Below, one piece after another: positions 1 to 8,302 of a stretch of DNA of 36,211 nucleotides; position 1 is the first letter of the stretch, and each line of letters starts with the position of its first letter. Position numbers and translations under genes: made by a program. The stretch covers positions 1 through 36,211 of the forward strand of contig DVJD01000055.1 in assembly GCA_018710785.1 (NCBI GenBank), given 5' to 3'. The notes below the pieces were generated by a model. It saw nothing but the letters and a program-made list of their open reading frames with translations. It was not told the DNA's origin and ran no database searches. The DNA comes from Candidatus Fimimorpha excrementavium. Lineage in GTDB: Bacteria; Bacillota; Clostridia; Lachnospirales; Lachnospiraceae.

Positions 1-33
1 TTCACCACACTTTTTTGATTTTCGACTGATTTT

Positions 34-62
34 ATTATAACACAATTTTCACTATTTAACAA
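34..62 (-). promoter_or_regulatory. Sigma-A type promoter reading out of the left edge
   Basis: On the minus strand a -35 box TTGTTA (57-62) and a perfect -10 box TATAAT (34-39) are separated by exactly 17 bases. Transcription would run leftwards out of the window into a gene that is not visible. It sits directly downstream, in that direction, of the hairpin at 88-108, the usual layout at the left end of an IS200/IS605-type element. That link is inference. Confidence 0.6.
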
Positions 63-118
63 GAGGTGGGAAGGGGCGCAATTCATCCCTCCGCCTTAGA
101 GGCGGGGGACTTCTTGCT
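61..118. mobile_element. Possible IS200/IS605-family terminal hairpin
   Basis: A GC-rich stem (88-96 pairing with 100-108, nine pairs including one G-T, three-base loop) sits in AT-rich DNA. It is flanked by CAATTCATCC on one side and ACTTCTTGC on the other. Subterminal hairpins with this kind of flank are typical of IS200/IS605 elements. No transposase reading frame is inside the window: the plus frame through this segment is stopped at 16-18 and again at 94-96. It could be the end of an element lying to the left, a solo remnant, or an unrelated terminator. Confidence 0.4.
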
Positions 119-125
119 ATAAGAG

Positions 126-187
126 GTTAAAATAACCATATAAAAACAAACAACTTCCTGGATTCAGCGAAACGATTCACAAGCCCA
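126..187 (-). terminator. Possible terminator after the GH95 gene
   Basis: Just past the GH95 stop, the minus strand reads TTTCCTTGG, a 23-base loop region, then CCAGGAAG followed by TTGTTTGTTTTTATAT. The stem is short with a bulged base, but the T-rich tail fits an intrinsic terminator. Weak call. Confidence 0.35.
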
Positions 188-208
188 AGGAAACGTCCTG
201 GTATCCAC

Positions 209-2380
209 TCACCTTCCATCTGCTCCAGCGTAAATTCGATGCCGTTCTCCCGTCTCATCCCATTGAATATCAATGCATTTTCCGTCTTTAATGCGAAGTC
301 CTCTCACATACCCTTTCTTCCACGCCTTAGGGATGGCAGGCAGAACTGATAGGTTTCCCCTTCTGTCCTGAACAAGCATGTTGGCGATACCGGCGGTTCC
401 GCCGAAATTGCCGTCGATCTGGAACGGTTCGTGGGCATCCCAAAGATTGGGATAGGTGGAACGGGTCAAAAGCGTATTCAAATACCGATAAGCCGCCTCC
501 CCATCTTTCAATATGGCAAACATATTGATGATCCAGGCGCAGCTCCACCCCGTATATCCGCCTCCATGCTCCAGCCGATGCATGAGAGAAATCCGGCATG
601 CCTCTGTCATTGCCTCATCCCCCTCAAACAGCTCCGAGGGAAACAGGCCGTACAGATGGGAAATATGGCGGTGTCCCGGTTCCGCTTCCGGATACTCCCG
701 GTACCACTCCAAAAGCTGCCCGAAACTGCCGATGCGGAACGGAAGAAGCCGCTCCAGCTTTTCATCGATTTCGGGAAGGATCTCATCCTCTATGGACAGA
801 ATCCTGCAAATTTCTTTGAAATGGCCGAACACTTCCCGAATCAGTTCCAGATCCATGGAAGAAGCCTGGGTCACACTGCATGGTTCTCCCTCTTTTGTGA
901 TATATTTATTTTCCGGCGAAGTGGACGGACAGGTCACATAATAGCCGTCCCGTTCCACCAGCCAGTCCAGCAAAAACAAGGCTGCCTCCCTTGTCACCGG
1001 ATAGGCCCGGCTGCGTAAGAATTCCTCATCCTTTGTGTACTCATAATACCGGTAGAATTCCTGAACCAGCCATGCTCCTCCCATGGGCCACATGGACCAG
1101 ATGACCGATCCGTCCCGGCCGCCTTCCTCCCCATAGCCGATTCCAACCGGATTGGTACAGGCCCAGACGTCTGCATTGTGATGATGGGTGAATCCCCGGC
1201 ATCCGTAATGCACCCGTGCCGTTTCCTTTCCATGTTCCGCCAGTCGTTCCACCAGGGAAAAATATGGCTCCATACATTCCTCCAAGCCGCAGGACAAGGC
1301 TGGCCAATAATTCATCTCTGTATTGATATTGGTCGTCCAGTTGCTGCTCCACGGCGCCTGCATCTGCCAGCTCCAGATACCCTGAAGATTGGCGGGAAGC
1401 CCGCCCTTTCTGGAAGAAGCGATCATCAGATACCTGCCATATTGAAAATACAGGGCATACAGGGCAGGGTCCTCTTTCCCTTCCCGCAGTTCTTCCAAAC
1501 GCTGATCCGTTGGAATCTCCTTCTGTTCTCCCAGATAGAGTTCTACTTTCTGAAACAGAGCATGATAGTCCTGTTCATGGGCTTTTTTCATCTCTTCAAA
1601 CTCAAGCGAAACGTTTCGGTTATATGGCTTAACCGCCGCCGCCAGCAGAACGACTTCCGAAGCATGTTTCACGCAGATACGGCCGCCTTTTGTCTGTACC
1701 GCGCCGTCACAGGAAAGAACCCGGATTTCTCCCGTAAACCGCATTCCGCGGTATCCCCAGATCACGGCTTCCTCCCCGCTTCGGATGTAGGAGGGATCCA
1801 TATGTTCCGGACAGCGTCCGGCAAAGGTCAGACCGGATTCTGCTTCCCTGGTTTCCAATCGCAGCTGCGATTCCAGATACACGCTTACATCCATCACCGG
1901 CCGGTCTGCCGTCAGGCGGATCACCATGGCCGAGAGAGTGTAGCTGCAGAAGATTTCTCTGGTATAGGTCACCTGCTTCTCATCCGTAAATGTTACCTTT
2001 GCCAACGCATCCTCCAGATTCAGAATACGGCTGTAATGCGACACATGTTCGCATTCATTTAAATTTTCATAGACCATATGAAGGTTTCCCAGCGGCATGT
2101 AGGATTCATTATACTCTCCCAGCATGGTCTCCTGAATCAACTTTTCTGCCTCTTTGCAGTGCTCCTCAAAGATCAGCCGACGCACCTCTTCCAGATGCAG
2201 GTACGCTCCCGGATTATCCTTCTTTCTCGGATATCCGCTCCACAGGCTCTCCTCATTCAGCCCGATGACCTCCTCCCGGATGCCGCCGAATATCATACCT
2301 CCCAGACTCCCGTTTCCCACCGGAAGAGTTTCTTCCCAAGCCTTGGCGGGTTTTTCATAATACAATTGCAACTTTCCCAA
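209..2380 (-). CDS. GH95 family alpha-L-fucosidase / alpha-L-galactosidase
   Basis: Exo-glycosidase removing terminal alpha-L-fucose or alpha-L-galactose by inversion; known GH95 members use an Asn-activated water. The N-terminal hallmark LPVGNGSLGGM (19-29) is followed by LNEESLWSG (41-49), NWTTNINTEMNYWP (347-360), TSPEN (488-491), GHRHISHLYG and FQIDGNFGG. By family comparison N351 and N353 are the water-activating pair, E490 the general acid and D656 another catalytic-site residue. The start is a TTG at 2380, supported by GGGGAGG eight bases upstream; no ATG fits better. At 723 residues it is close to family length. There is no signal peptide, so it acts in the cytoplasm. It has its own promoter and lies downstream of the RG-I lyase genes, suggesting it trims deoxysugar or L-galactose decorations from imported pectic oligosaccharides. 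The exact substrate is inference. Confidence 0.92.
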   Translation of the reverse strand: MGKLQLYYEKPAKAWEETLPVGNGSLGGMIFGGIREEVIGLNEESLWSGYPRKKDNPGAYLHLEEVRRLIFEEHCKEAEKLIQETMLGEYNESYMPLGNLHMVYENLNECEHVSHYSRILNLEDALAKVTFTDEKQVTYTREIFCSYTLSAMVIRLTADRPVMDVSVYLESQLRLETREAESGLTFAGRCPEHMDPSYIRSGEEAVIWGYRGMRFTGEIRVLSCDGAVQTKGGRICVKHASEVVLLAAAVKPYNRNVSLEFEEMKKAHEQDYHALFQKVELYLGEQKEIPTDQRLEELREGKEDPALYALYFQYGRYLMIASSRKGGLPANLQGIWSWQMQAPWSSNWTTNINTEMNYWPALSCGLEECMEPYFSLVERLAEHGKETARVHYGCRGFTHHHNADVWACTNPVGIGYGEEGGRDGSVIWSMWPMGGAWLVQEFYRYYEYTKDEEFLRSRAYPVTREAALFLLDWLVERDGYYVTCPSTSPENKYITKEGEPCSVTQASSMDLELIREVFGHFKEICRILSIEDEILPEIDEKLERLLPFRIGSFGQLLEWYREYPEAEPGHRHISHLYGLFPSELFEGDEAMTEACRISLMHRLEHGGGYTGWSCAWIINMFAILKDGEAAYRYLNTLLTRSTYPNLWDAHEPFQIDGNFGGTAGIANMLVQDRRGNLSVLPAIPKAWKKGYVRGLRIKDGKCIDIQWDETGERHRIYAGADGR

Positions 2381-2415
2381 TTGGTTTTCCTCCCCGATTG
2401 CATTTTGTTTCCCTC

Positions 2416-2444
2416 ATTATACACAATCCATCGGAAAAGTACAA
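2416..2444 (-). promoter_or_regulatory. Promoter of the GH95 gene
   Basis: Minus-strand TTGTAC (2439-2444), 17-base spacer, perfect TATAAT (2416-2421). The start codon is about 35 bases further on. It means GH95 is not solely dependent on readthrough from the lyase genes. It lies in the 565-base gap 2381-2945, which otherwise holds only a gene relic and a hairpin. Confidence 0.7.
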
Positions 2445-2488
2445 TTATTGTTTTCTCTTCCATGCAGCAAATGTACGAATACTTCTGC

Positions 2489-2764
2489 CTAATTATTCGG
2501 CATCCGTTCCAATCGGACCGTACCGGAAGTATTCCGCATATTTTCCGCACCCTCCTCAGCCTTTCCCATGGGGATGACCGGGACAATGGTCTGGTCATAT
2601 ATATCATCATAGAAAATCGCCAGATCAGGCCCTGCCGCCCAATAACCAAAATCGCCGATCTCATATTCCCGGGTCGTGGGCTCATCGGTGTCAAGCGCCT
2701 GAGGAAGAGTCATTCCTTTCGCAAAGCTGTTGCGCTCGATGAGTTTCAATTCCATAGGCAGCAA
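2489..2764 (-). pseudogene. C-terminal fragment of a cyclophilin-like-fold protein
   Basis: The 91-residue frame resembles the C-terminal half of small bacterial cyclophilin-like proteins. It shows LLPMELKL, a middle IGDFGYWAAGPDLAIFYDD and a final polar stretch, in the order of the family pattern (AGDI.Y....L.IFY). The normal first strand and start region are missing. The open frame extends upstream only about 45 bases before an in-frame TAA, and the first possible start is a TTG without a Shine-Dalgarno site. I read it as a decayed 3' remnant, squeezed between the lyase terminator and the GH95 promoter. It could instead be a shortened, still expressed protein; family assignment is by eye. 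Confidence 0.5.
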
Positions 2765-2861
2765 ATCCGCAGAGCAATGGGCACATGGGATTATTTCGTG
2801 TAATACACAACATTATGCTGGATTCTGTGACATAATCAGGAGGATATCGACAAAAAGAAAT

Positions 2862-2928
2862 GGGAGTATTGCAAAATTCCCATAGCCGCAGAAAAATAAT
2901 CCTGCTGTTTGACTTTTGCAACACCCCC
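2862..2928 (-). terminator. Hairpin terminator after the PL11 gene (or MITE-like inverted repeat)
   Basis: Left arm GGGAGTATTGCAAAA (2862-2876) and right arm TTTTGCAACACCCCC (2914-2928) are inverted copies with two mismatches. Both mismatches become G-U pairs in minus-strand RNA, and that RNA continues into ATTTCTTTTT. This supports a terminator for the PL11 gene, whose stop is 18 bases away. The arm GGGGGTGTTGCAAAA also looks like an insertion-sequence terminal repeat, so a small non-autonomous element is an alternative. Confidence 0.6.
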
Positions 2929-2945
2929 GTTTTTCTCACACTTCT

Positions 2946-5390
2946 TTATTTTTCTTCCGCCAGTCTCGGAAGCACATATTTCCACTCCATATCGCTGGCA
3001 TAGTAAAATTTCGTATATCCCGGCTGATTGTAGCAGTTATTCTGCCATGCCACACCGCAGCGGTACTGGGCGTCATGCATCAGAGTAAACAGCTTATGGG
3101 AAGTCAGTTCCGTATTGGTATAGATACGGATAGCCTTGTCATCCGTCGTACGAAGCAGCAGCTCTTCGCGGAAATCGCCGAAGATATCTGCCACCAGACA
3201 GGGATTTCCCTTGGTGCCGTTGTTGGTCGTGCAGCCTTCCGGAGTCAGCATGATGCCGTGGGTCAGATCATTGATGATGCCCTTATTTTTTCCTGCTTTG
3301 AAATCACTGATATAATCCACGCCGTCCAAAATCTGCGTACTCATGTCACCGGCCCAGTGGATGCACTGATTGGTTCCCAGAAGCGGAAGGTCCAGCTTAT
3401 TCCCCTCACAGTCAAACACATCCTTGACCCACATCTGCAGACCTCTGGTATTGGGGTCGATGTCGCCGATCATGCAGCGCCCCAAATCTTCCTCGGCATA
3501 TTCTCCGAAATAGGCTTCTCCGGTTTCCGCATCCCGGTAGGCGAATCCATACGGTGCATTTTTTCCTTCCTCAAATACATTGAAAATTTGAAGGCCCGGA
3601 CGATCCGGATCAATGTGGGCCACATGCATGGCATCTCCATGGCCGAATTTCGCCATTTTTCCATTGGGCAGTTTCCCATAACTGCTGTAAAGCAGGGAAC
3701 CGTCATGATCGATGACGGCGGCACCGTAGATGATTTCCATACAGCCGTCGCCGTCCACGTCGGCGGTGGAAAGGCTGTGATCCCCCTGTCCTGCCAAACG
3801 TCCGAACTTCGGATCGCTGCCCACCACCAGATGCGGGTTGTCATCAAATGGGTTCTTCATGGGGACAAATCCGGAATCCACGCAAAAGTATTCATGGAAC
3901 TCGTTGTTGAAGAAATCATAAGCGGTCACAGTGGCCCTCGTATAATAACCGCGGCATATCAGAAGATACGGGCGCTCTCCATCCAGATAGGCCACACCGG
4001 ACAGGAAACGATCCACACGGTTGCACGGCTCGATGCGCTTCATGGCATAATCGCCCCACATCAATCCGTCATCCCCCCGGCCGATTTTAAATGGAATGGT
4101 CTGCAGCTCCCGCCCGTCTCCGGCAAACATAGTCAGATATTCCGGTCCCTTGAAGATAAATCCTTCAAATTTATCCAGCTCATTTTTCGGGCTTTTTGCC
4201 GGAGCAAAGGTATGAATGAAATAATCCGCCAGTTCTTCCGCATCCGCTCTGCCAAGCGGATAGGAATATTTCTTTTCTATGCCGAAGCATTCTTCCAGGG
4301 TCTTCGGCCACTGGCCGCGCACCACTTCCGGATGCTCGTGCCATCCCATGAAGACCTCCACCATATGTTCTCTATAATCCGCAGCTGAGCACACATAATT
4401 GTCCTCATGGGAATAACCGGCCTCAATGTCGCTCTCGGGCATGGTGATATAATATTCTTCCGCCACGGTTCCATCAGAATGGTATCTCGTCATCTTGGTG
4501 CCCGGAGCCGTCTTCACGGCCATCTCTGCTTTTCCGTCCAGATTGAAATCATATACCATAAACTGAGTATAGTGGGCGCCTGCGCGGATATTGACTCCCA
4601 TATCCAACCGCCATAAAAGGGTTCCATCCAATTTGTAGCAGTCCAGATAGCAATTTCCCGTATATCCCTTAATGGAGACATCCTGTGAGTTGGTCGGATC
4701 CCATTTTACAATATACTCATACTCTCCGTCGCCATCCACATCTCCCACGCTCATATCATTGGCGTGGTAAACATATTCCTGACCGGCCGGTGTGACACCG
4801 CCTTTCGGCGCCTGAATGGGGATATCCAGATAGTCATGCTCCCATACCTTCACCGGTTCGCACGCTTCCAGCCTCTCGCCGCAAATGATGGGAGCCACTG
4901 CGTAGCGGTCAGCTTCGCAGCCTTCTCTATCCAAATAGTTCGTGCTGTCTGCCACCCGGGCAATCTCTTCCCCGTTTCTGAAAACCGCATAGTCGGCACC
5001 GGTCATCCCTGTATTGCTGTATCCTTCCACTTCATATAAAAACATTCTCCAACTTAAGAAGATACCGTTTTTAGCCTTTACTGCCACCAATCCGCGGCTC
5101 AGCTGTTCCAAATGTTCCTGGAATACTTTCTTCACCGGAGTCGCCAGCACTTCACTGCAGCCCTGCTCGTTTCCATTCACCACGGCCGCCACTTTAAAAT
5201 AATGCGGTACATGGGTCGCCTTATGAAGCGTATATTCACAGCTTTTTGTTTCTGCCACTTTGCGGTACTTCATGGTTTTGGTATTTTTATCCGCCCAGTA
5301 TACACAGTATGCTTCCGCGCCCTCATATTTCTCCCATTCAATTGTCACAAACTGATCCGCCAGGTCCTTTACCTGCAATCCTTCTATCAT
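2946..5390 (-). CDS. PL11 rhamnogalacturonan lyase (YesW/YesX-like)
   Basis: Cleaves the rhamnose-galacturonate bond of the rhamnogalacturonan-I backbone by beta-elimination, leaving an unsaturated galacturonyl end. Residues about 1-90 form a fibronectin-III-like domain. From about 100 the RG-I lyase domain follows, with the PL11 signature HANDMSVGDVDGDGEYE (209-225), then KWDPTNSQD, LWRLDMGVNIRAGAHYTQF (259-277) and DFNLDGKAEM. A second DVDGDG calcium-type repeat comes later (STADVDGDGCMEI). At 814 residues it is longer than B. subtilis YesX because of the N-terminal domain. There is no signal peptide, so it would act on imported oligosaccharides; an exo mode, as for YesX, is likely but not provable. 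The ATG at 5390 has AGAGG six bases upstream. It lies 111 bases after yetA on the same strand and is followed by a hairpin terminator. Confidence 0.94.
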   Translation of the reverse strand: MIEGLQVKDLADQFVTIEWEKYEGAEAYCVYWADKNTKTMKYRKVAETKSCEYTLHKATHVPHYFKVAAVVNGNEQGCSEVLATPVKKVFQEHLEQLSRGLVAVKAKNGIFLSWRMFLYEVEGYSNTGMTGADYAVFRNGEEIARVADSTNYLDREGCEADRYAVAPIICGERLEACEPVKVWEHDYLDIPIQAPKGGVTPAGQEYVYHANDMSVGDVDGDGEYEYIVKWDPTNSQDVSIKGYTGNCYLDCYKLDGTLLWRLDMGVNIRAGAHYTQFMVYDFNLDGKAEMAVKTAPGTKMTRYHSDGTVAEEYYITMPESDIEAGYSHEDNYVCSAADYREHMVEVFMGWHEHPEVVRGQWPKTLEECFGIEKKYSYPLGRADAEELADYFIHTFAPAKSPKNELDKFEGFIFKGPEYLTMFAGDGRELQTIPFKIGRGDDGLMWGDYAMKRIEPCNRVDRFLSGVAYLDGERPYLLICRGYYTRATVTAYDFFNNEFHEYFCVDSGFVPMKNPFDDNPHLVVGSDPKFGRLAGQGDHSLSTADVDGDGCMEIIYGAAVIDHDGSLLYSSYGKLPNGKMAKFGHGDAMHVAHIDPDRPGLQIFNVFEEGKNAPYGFAYRDAETGEAYFGEYAEEDLGRCMIGDIDPNTRGLQMWVKDVFDCEGNKLDLPLLGTNQCIHWAGDMSTQILDGVDYISDFKAGKNKGIINDLTHGIMLTPEGCTTNNGTKGNPCLVADIFGDFREELLLRTTDDKAIRIYTNTELTSHKLFTLMHDAQYRCGVAWQNNCYNQPGYTKFYYASDMEWKYVLPRLAEEK

Positions 5391-5428
5391 TGTTACCTCT
5401 CATTCTGCCGCGCAGGCGGCTTTTTCAT

Positions 5429-5482
5429 TCATAGAATCTGTTTTACAAAACTCTTTCCCAGCACGATTGCTGATTTTGTCAT
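5429..5482 (-). CDS. Possible 17-residue small ORF between yetA and PL11
   Basis: Nineteen bases after the yetA stop, an ATG at 5482 preceded by GGAG (nine-base spacing) opens a short frame, MTKSAIVLGKSFVKQIL, ending in TGA at 5429. It fills most of the gap before PL11. It could be a leader peptide coupling translation of the two genes, a decayed gene start, or chance. No homology is recognised. Confidence 0.22.
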   Translation of the reverse strand: MTKSAIVLGKSFVKQIL

Positions 5483-5501
5483 CGTCCTTTTCTCCGTCCG
5501 G

Positions 5502-8135
5502 TTATGCCTTATGAAACTCCGTCATGGGAAATCCTTCCATCAAACGGTCCAGTTCCTTCATGGTCTTTGGCAGAGCCTCCCGGATAAACTCCAATACCAT
5601 AATCACATTCAGACACCACTGGGACGTAAAGTTGGTCGTGATCCAGGAAACCTCATGGAGCGTCTCCTGATTCCCGGCATCCAAAACCGGCGTCTCCGCA
5701 AATCCATCCTTCTTCGTATCGCTCATGATGACACGCATCAGAATCTGCCAGGTCTTCCTGGCCAGCGTCTCATCCTTGTAATAAGCCGCTCCATAAGCGC
5801 CCATGGCTGCAGCCATAAACGGCAGAGAGCCGATTCGTTCTCCGATGAGCCCGTCCGATGCCTTCTTTCTCTCCTCCTGGCTCATATAATAGAACCGGCC
5901 GAAATCGGCCATCATCTTTTTCCATTCGTCGTCTTCCAGAAGGTCGCCCAGCTCCAGCCATGTCTGTGCCGCTCCCATACAAATCTGCAGATGGTTTCCT
6001 CCATTGGTCCGCTCGCCGATATAATACAGATGGCTGTCCGCCGGATCGTACTCAAAATCAGGGCCGGAGCTCAGCTGCAGCGGCAGCTTCTTCAGATCTT
6101 CCACGCCTGTCCGAATCTTATTTTCATATTCTTTATCATTGAAACGTTCCCACTGCGTCATCCAGTTGGAACAGAAGGAAGACCAGTCCGGGCCGCTTCT
6201 GGCGTGGGTCGGTTTCTGCATTTTTTCCTTATCAAAGAAGTGGCGGAGCGGATCCATGGAAAGCAGCGCAAAGTCTCCGTCCTTCACATCGTCAAAGACA
6301 TCCTCCAGGCGGTGATCCCCGGTCAGATAGTAGTAATATCTGTGATGGCCCGCCATGGCAATTCGGGCCTCTTTGCAGGAACAGCCCCAATGTCTCACAT
6401 TGTGGCGGGAGCCTATGCCCTTCAGCGGTCCGAAATGGTACACATCCACCTCCGAGCAGTGGCGACTCATGGATTCCGCCAGAGAGAAAATATCCTCTCT
6501 GCCTGTGCGCATAAACATCAGCCACAGCCAGATGGTGGGGACAAGCTCCGTATTCTGCCATGCATAGCCGCCCATATCGTATCTCCAGCAATGTCTGGCC
6601 TTATCATAGGTATGCATGAAATCGCCGAAATTAAACAGGCCGTACCAATTCCTGACATCCACTTCCTGCTTATAGAACTCCACAGCCAAATTCAGCTGAT
6701 CTTCCAGCCAGTTCTCCATTTCGCTGTCTCTCTTCACAAGACTCCAGGATCCAAAGGCATGCATCTCATGGTAGTATTCCGGCGTGCCCACATAGACAGC
6801 AGGTTTCTGGATCCGCTCTCCAAAGGCCTGCAGATCCGCGTCGGAAGCGATCACACCGTCAAATGCCTTTAGAGAGAACTCATTGGTATTGGCGATTCCA
6901 TAGGGTGTCGCCCCCACCTCCGCAAACCCTTCGTAATACGTCTCCGGATATCCCTCCGCAGCATAATGTCTGAAGTCCATGGCTTCCGCCTCCGGCGCCC
7001 AAAACCATACCGTCGCTTCTGCCATATCCCGGCTGATTCCATTCATCCAGAATCCCGACGGATATTTCTGCCAAAAGTCCCGGCAGGCAAACATGAGCCC
7101 TCCGTTCTCTCCACCCATGGCCGCCCATCCCGGTGCCCGGTATCCATGCATGGCATCCAGATAACAGCAGGATTCTTCCTCCACTTTTTTTCGCACTGCA
7201 AAATGGGTAGGACTGTCCTGATATAAGCTGTAATGACTCCAGGTCGGCATTTCTTTCGCAGAATGGATCACTTCTCCATCCCGTTCCTCCGATAAATCCA
7301 GCTTTTCCCCGCGAATCTGCGCATCATAGATATCCTGCCGAACCTTTGGATGCCAGGTCAAAAGCAGATTCATGGCCTCATGGAACATGCCGTGGTCCAC
7401 GCCGAATTTCACATGACGGTTATACATGGGTCCTTTCATGGGGCAGGAAAAGCGGATCCCCAGGCCTTTCAGATAATCTCTGTCCGGATCCCCGTCATAC
7501 AAAAAGGTATGGGTGAACTGAACCTCATCACTCCCAGCCCCCACGGCCATCCGAAGGATGAACGGGATTTTCTTCTCTCCGTTCTTCTGATTTTCATGGA
7601 TACCATGGATTTTTATCACACAGTACACAGGTCCCTCTTCTTCCACGCTGACTTCTTCGATGATCCCCCTGTACTCTTTTTGCAGACGCAGGACACCCTC
7701 CTCACTGTGCTTTGGCTCTTCCAGCAGAAGTACCGCCTCGGCATGGTCGGCCCGGAGGGATCCGTCAATGGTAAGATCACGGATCAGGTCTTTTCCTCTT
7801 TTGGGAATCGTCATCTGGATCCGGCCCGTATCCAGATTCCACTGATTTTCCTTTTCCGTCAGATGAATTGCCTGTTTTTCCTCATATGCTCCCTTTTCAA
7901 CACAGACCCATTCTCCCATCTGACTGCTGTCCGCAGTATGGGCCGCCCATTTGACCGAGCCATCCGGCCAAAATGCCGTAATTCTCGTCTGTGCTGAAAT
8001 TTGATTTCCTTTCTCACCCATGATCAAAAACGTATCATCGGGATGAATCTGCCCCTTTTTCCACATGCTTCCCCATGTGGTATATCCGCCGATTTTTCTG
8101 TTTTCCAATTTGTGAAATGTCACCCTATTTTTCAT
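5502..8135 (-). CDS. yetA: PcRGLX/YetA-like exo-rhamnogalacturonan lyase family protein (PL26-type)
   Basis: An 877-residue protein matching, by overall pattern and length, B. subtilis YetA and the fungal exo-lyase PcRGLX (PL26), which releases unsaturated disaccharides from rhamnogalacturonan. An N-terminal beta domain (about 1-90, WPDGSVKWAAHTADS) is followed by a central beta-sandwich region to about 390. A helical (alpha/alpha)-type domain runs from about 440 to 860 and is rich in W, Y and H (RNWYGLFNFGDFMHTYD, HWGCSCKEARIAMAGHH, HARSGPDWSSF). There is no signal peptide. The ATG at 8135 has a weak AGAAG close by and GGAGG 12 bases upstream. It is transcribed just after the importer genes and before PL11, as in the B. 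subtilis RG-I region. The family is clear; bacterial YetA activity is less well proven than its fungal relative's. Confidence 0.85.
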   Translation of the reverse strand: MKNRVTFHKLENRKIGGYTTWGSMWKKGQIHPDDTFLIMGEKGNQISAQTRITAFWPDGSVKWAAHTADSSQMGEWVCVEKGAYEEKQAIHLTEKENQWNLDTGRIQMTIPKRGKDLIRDLTIDGSLRADHAEAVLLLEEPKHSEEGVLRLQKEYRGIIEEVSVEEEGPVYCVIKIHGIHENQKNGEKKIPFILRMAVGAGSDEVQFTHTFLYDGDPDRDYLKGLGIRFSCPMKGPMYNRHVKFGVDHGMFHEAMNLLLTWHPKVRQDIYDAQIRGEKLDLSEERDGEVIHSAKEMPTWSHYSLYQDSPTHFAVRKKVEEESCCYLDAMHGYRAPGWAAMGGENGGLMFACRDFWQKYPSGFWMNGISRDMAEATVWFWAPEAEAMDFRHYAAEGYPETYYEGFAEVGATPYGIANTNEFSLKAFDGVIASDADLQAFGERIQKPAVYVGTPEYYHEMHAFGSWSLVKRDSEMENWLEDQLNLAVEFYKQEVDVRNWYGLFNFGDFMHTYDKARHCWRYDMGGYAWQNTELVPTIWLWLMFMRTGREDIFSLAESMSRHCSEVDVYHFGPLKGIGSRHNVRHWGCSCKEARIAMAGHHRYYYYLTGDHRLEDVFDDVKDGDFALLSMDPLRHFFDKEKMQKPTHARSGPDWSSFCSNWMTQWERFNDKEYENKIRTGVEDLKKLPLQLSSGPDFEYDPADSHLYYIGERTNGGNHLQICMGAAQTWLELGDLLEDDEWKKMMADFGRFYYMSQEERKKASDGLIGERIGSLPFMAAAMGAYGAAYYKDETLARKTWQILMRVIMSDTKKDGFAETPVLDAGNQETLHEVSWITTNFTSQWCLNVIMVLEFIREALPKTMKELDRLMEGFPMTEFHKA

Positions 8136-8196
8136 CTTCTTCTGAAGCCTCCATTTTTGTCAAGCAGGAATGTCCCTTTCTTCCACTCCTTTTTCA

Positions 8197-8238
8197 GAAA
8201 AAAAGGCACCGCAGAATCGTTCCCGATTCTGCGGTACC
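8197..8238 (-). terminator. Strong intrinsic terminator between the binding-protein gene and yetA
   Basis: A 15-base stem (8224-8238 with 8205-8219, one mismatch) closes a four-base loop GGAA in minus-strand RNA and runs into seven or more T residues. A smaller hairpin with a GAAA tetraloop (8267-8280) lies between it and the stop codon. It should terminate most transcripts after the solute-binding protein, leaving partial readthrough into yetA and PL11. Confidence 0.9.
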
Positions 8239-8302
8239 CCTTATGAAACCGATAATACCCTCAGAGATCGCTTTCGCGATTCCAATTTCTTATCTGTTTA
8301 AA

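Noticed and set aside
1607-1618. Perfect palindrome CGAAACGTTTCG resembling a LacI-family or cre operator
   Set aside because: It lies deep inside the GH95 coding region and is simply the encoding of Arg-Asn-Val-Ser; the outer bases do not match the cre consensus.
2691-2939. 82-codon minus-strand frame upstream of the cyclophilin-like relic
   Set aside because: No ribosome site; it spans the hairpin arms and shows no protein-like pattern.
2916-4388. 490-codon open frame on the plus strand
   Set aside because: It runs antisense through the PL11 gene, has no ribosome site, and its composition is that of a codon shadow. The PL11 motifs on the other strand are unambiguous.
5408-5425. GCCGC-GCAG-GCGGC followed by TTTTT on the plus strand, like a terminator
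   Set aside because: No plus-strand gene precedes it. On the minus strand, where the genes are, it has no T tract.
5112-6872. 586-codon open frame on the plus strand
   Set aside because: Antisense shadow spanning parts of two recognised lyase genes; it crosses their intergenic gap and shows no family resemblance.
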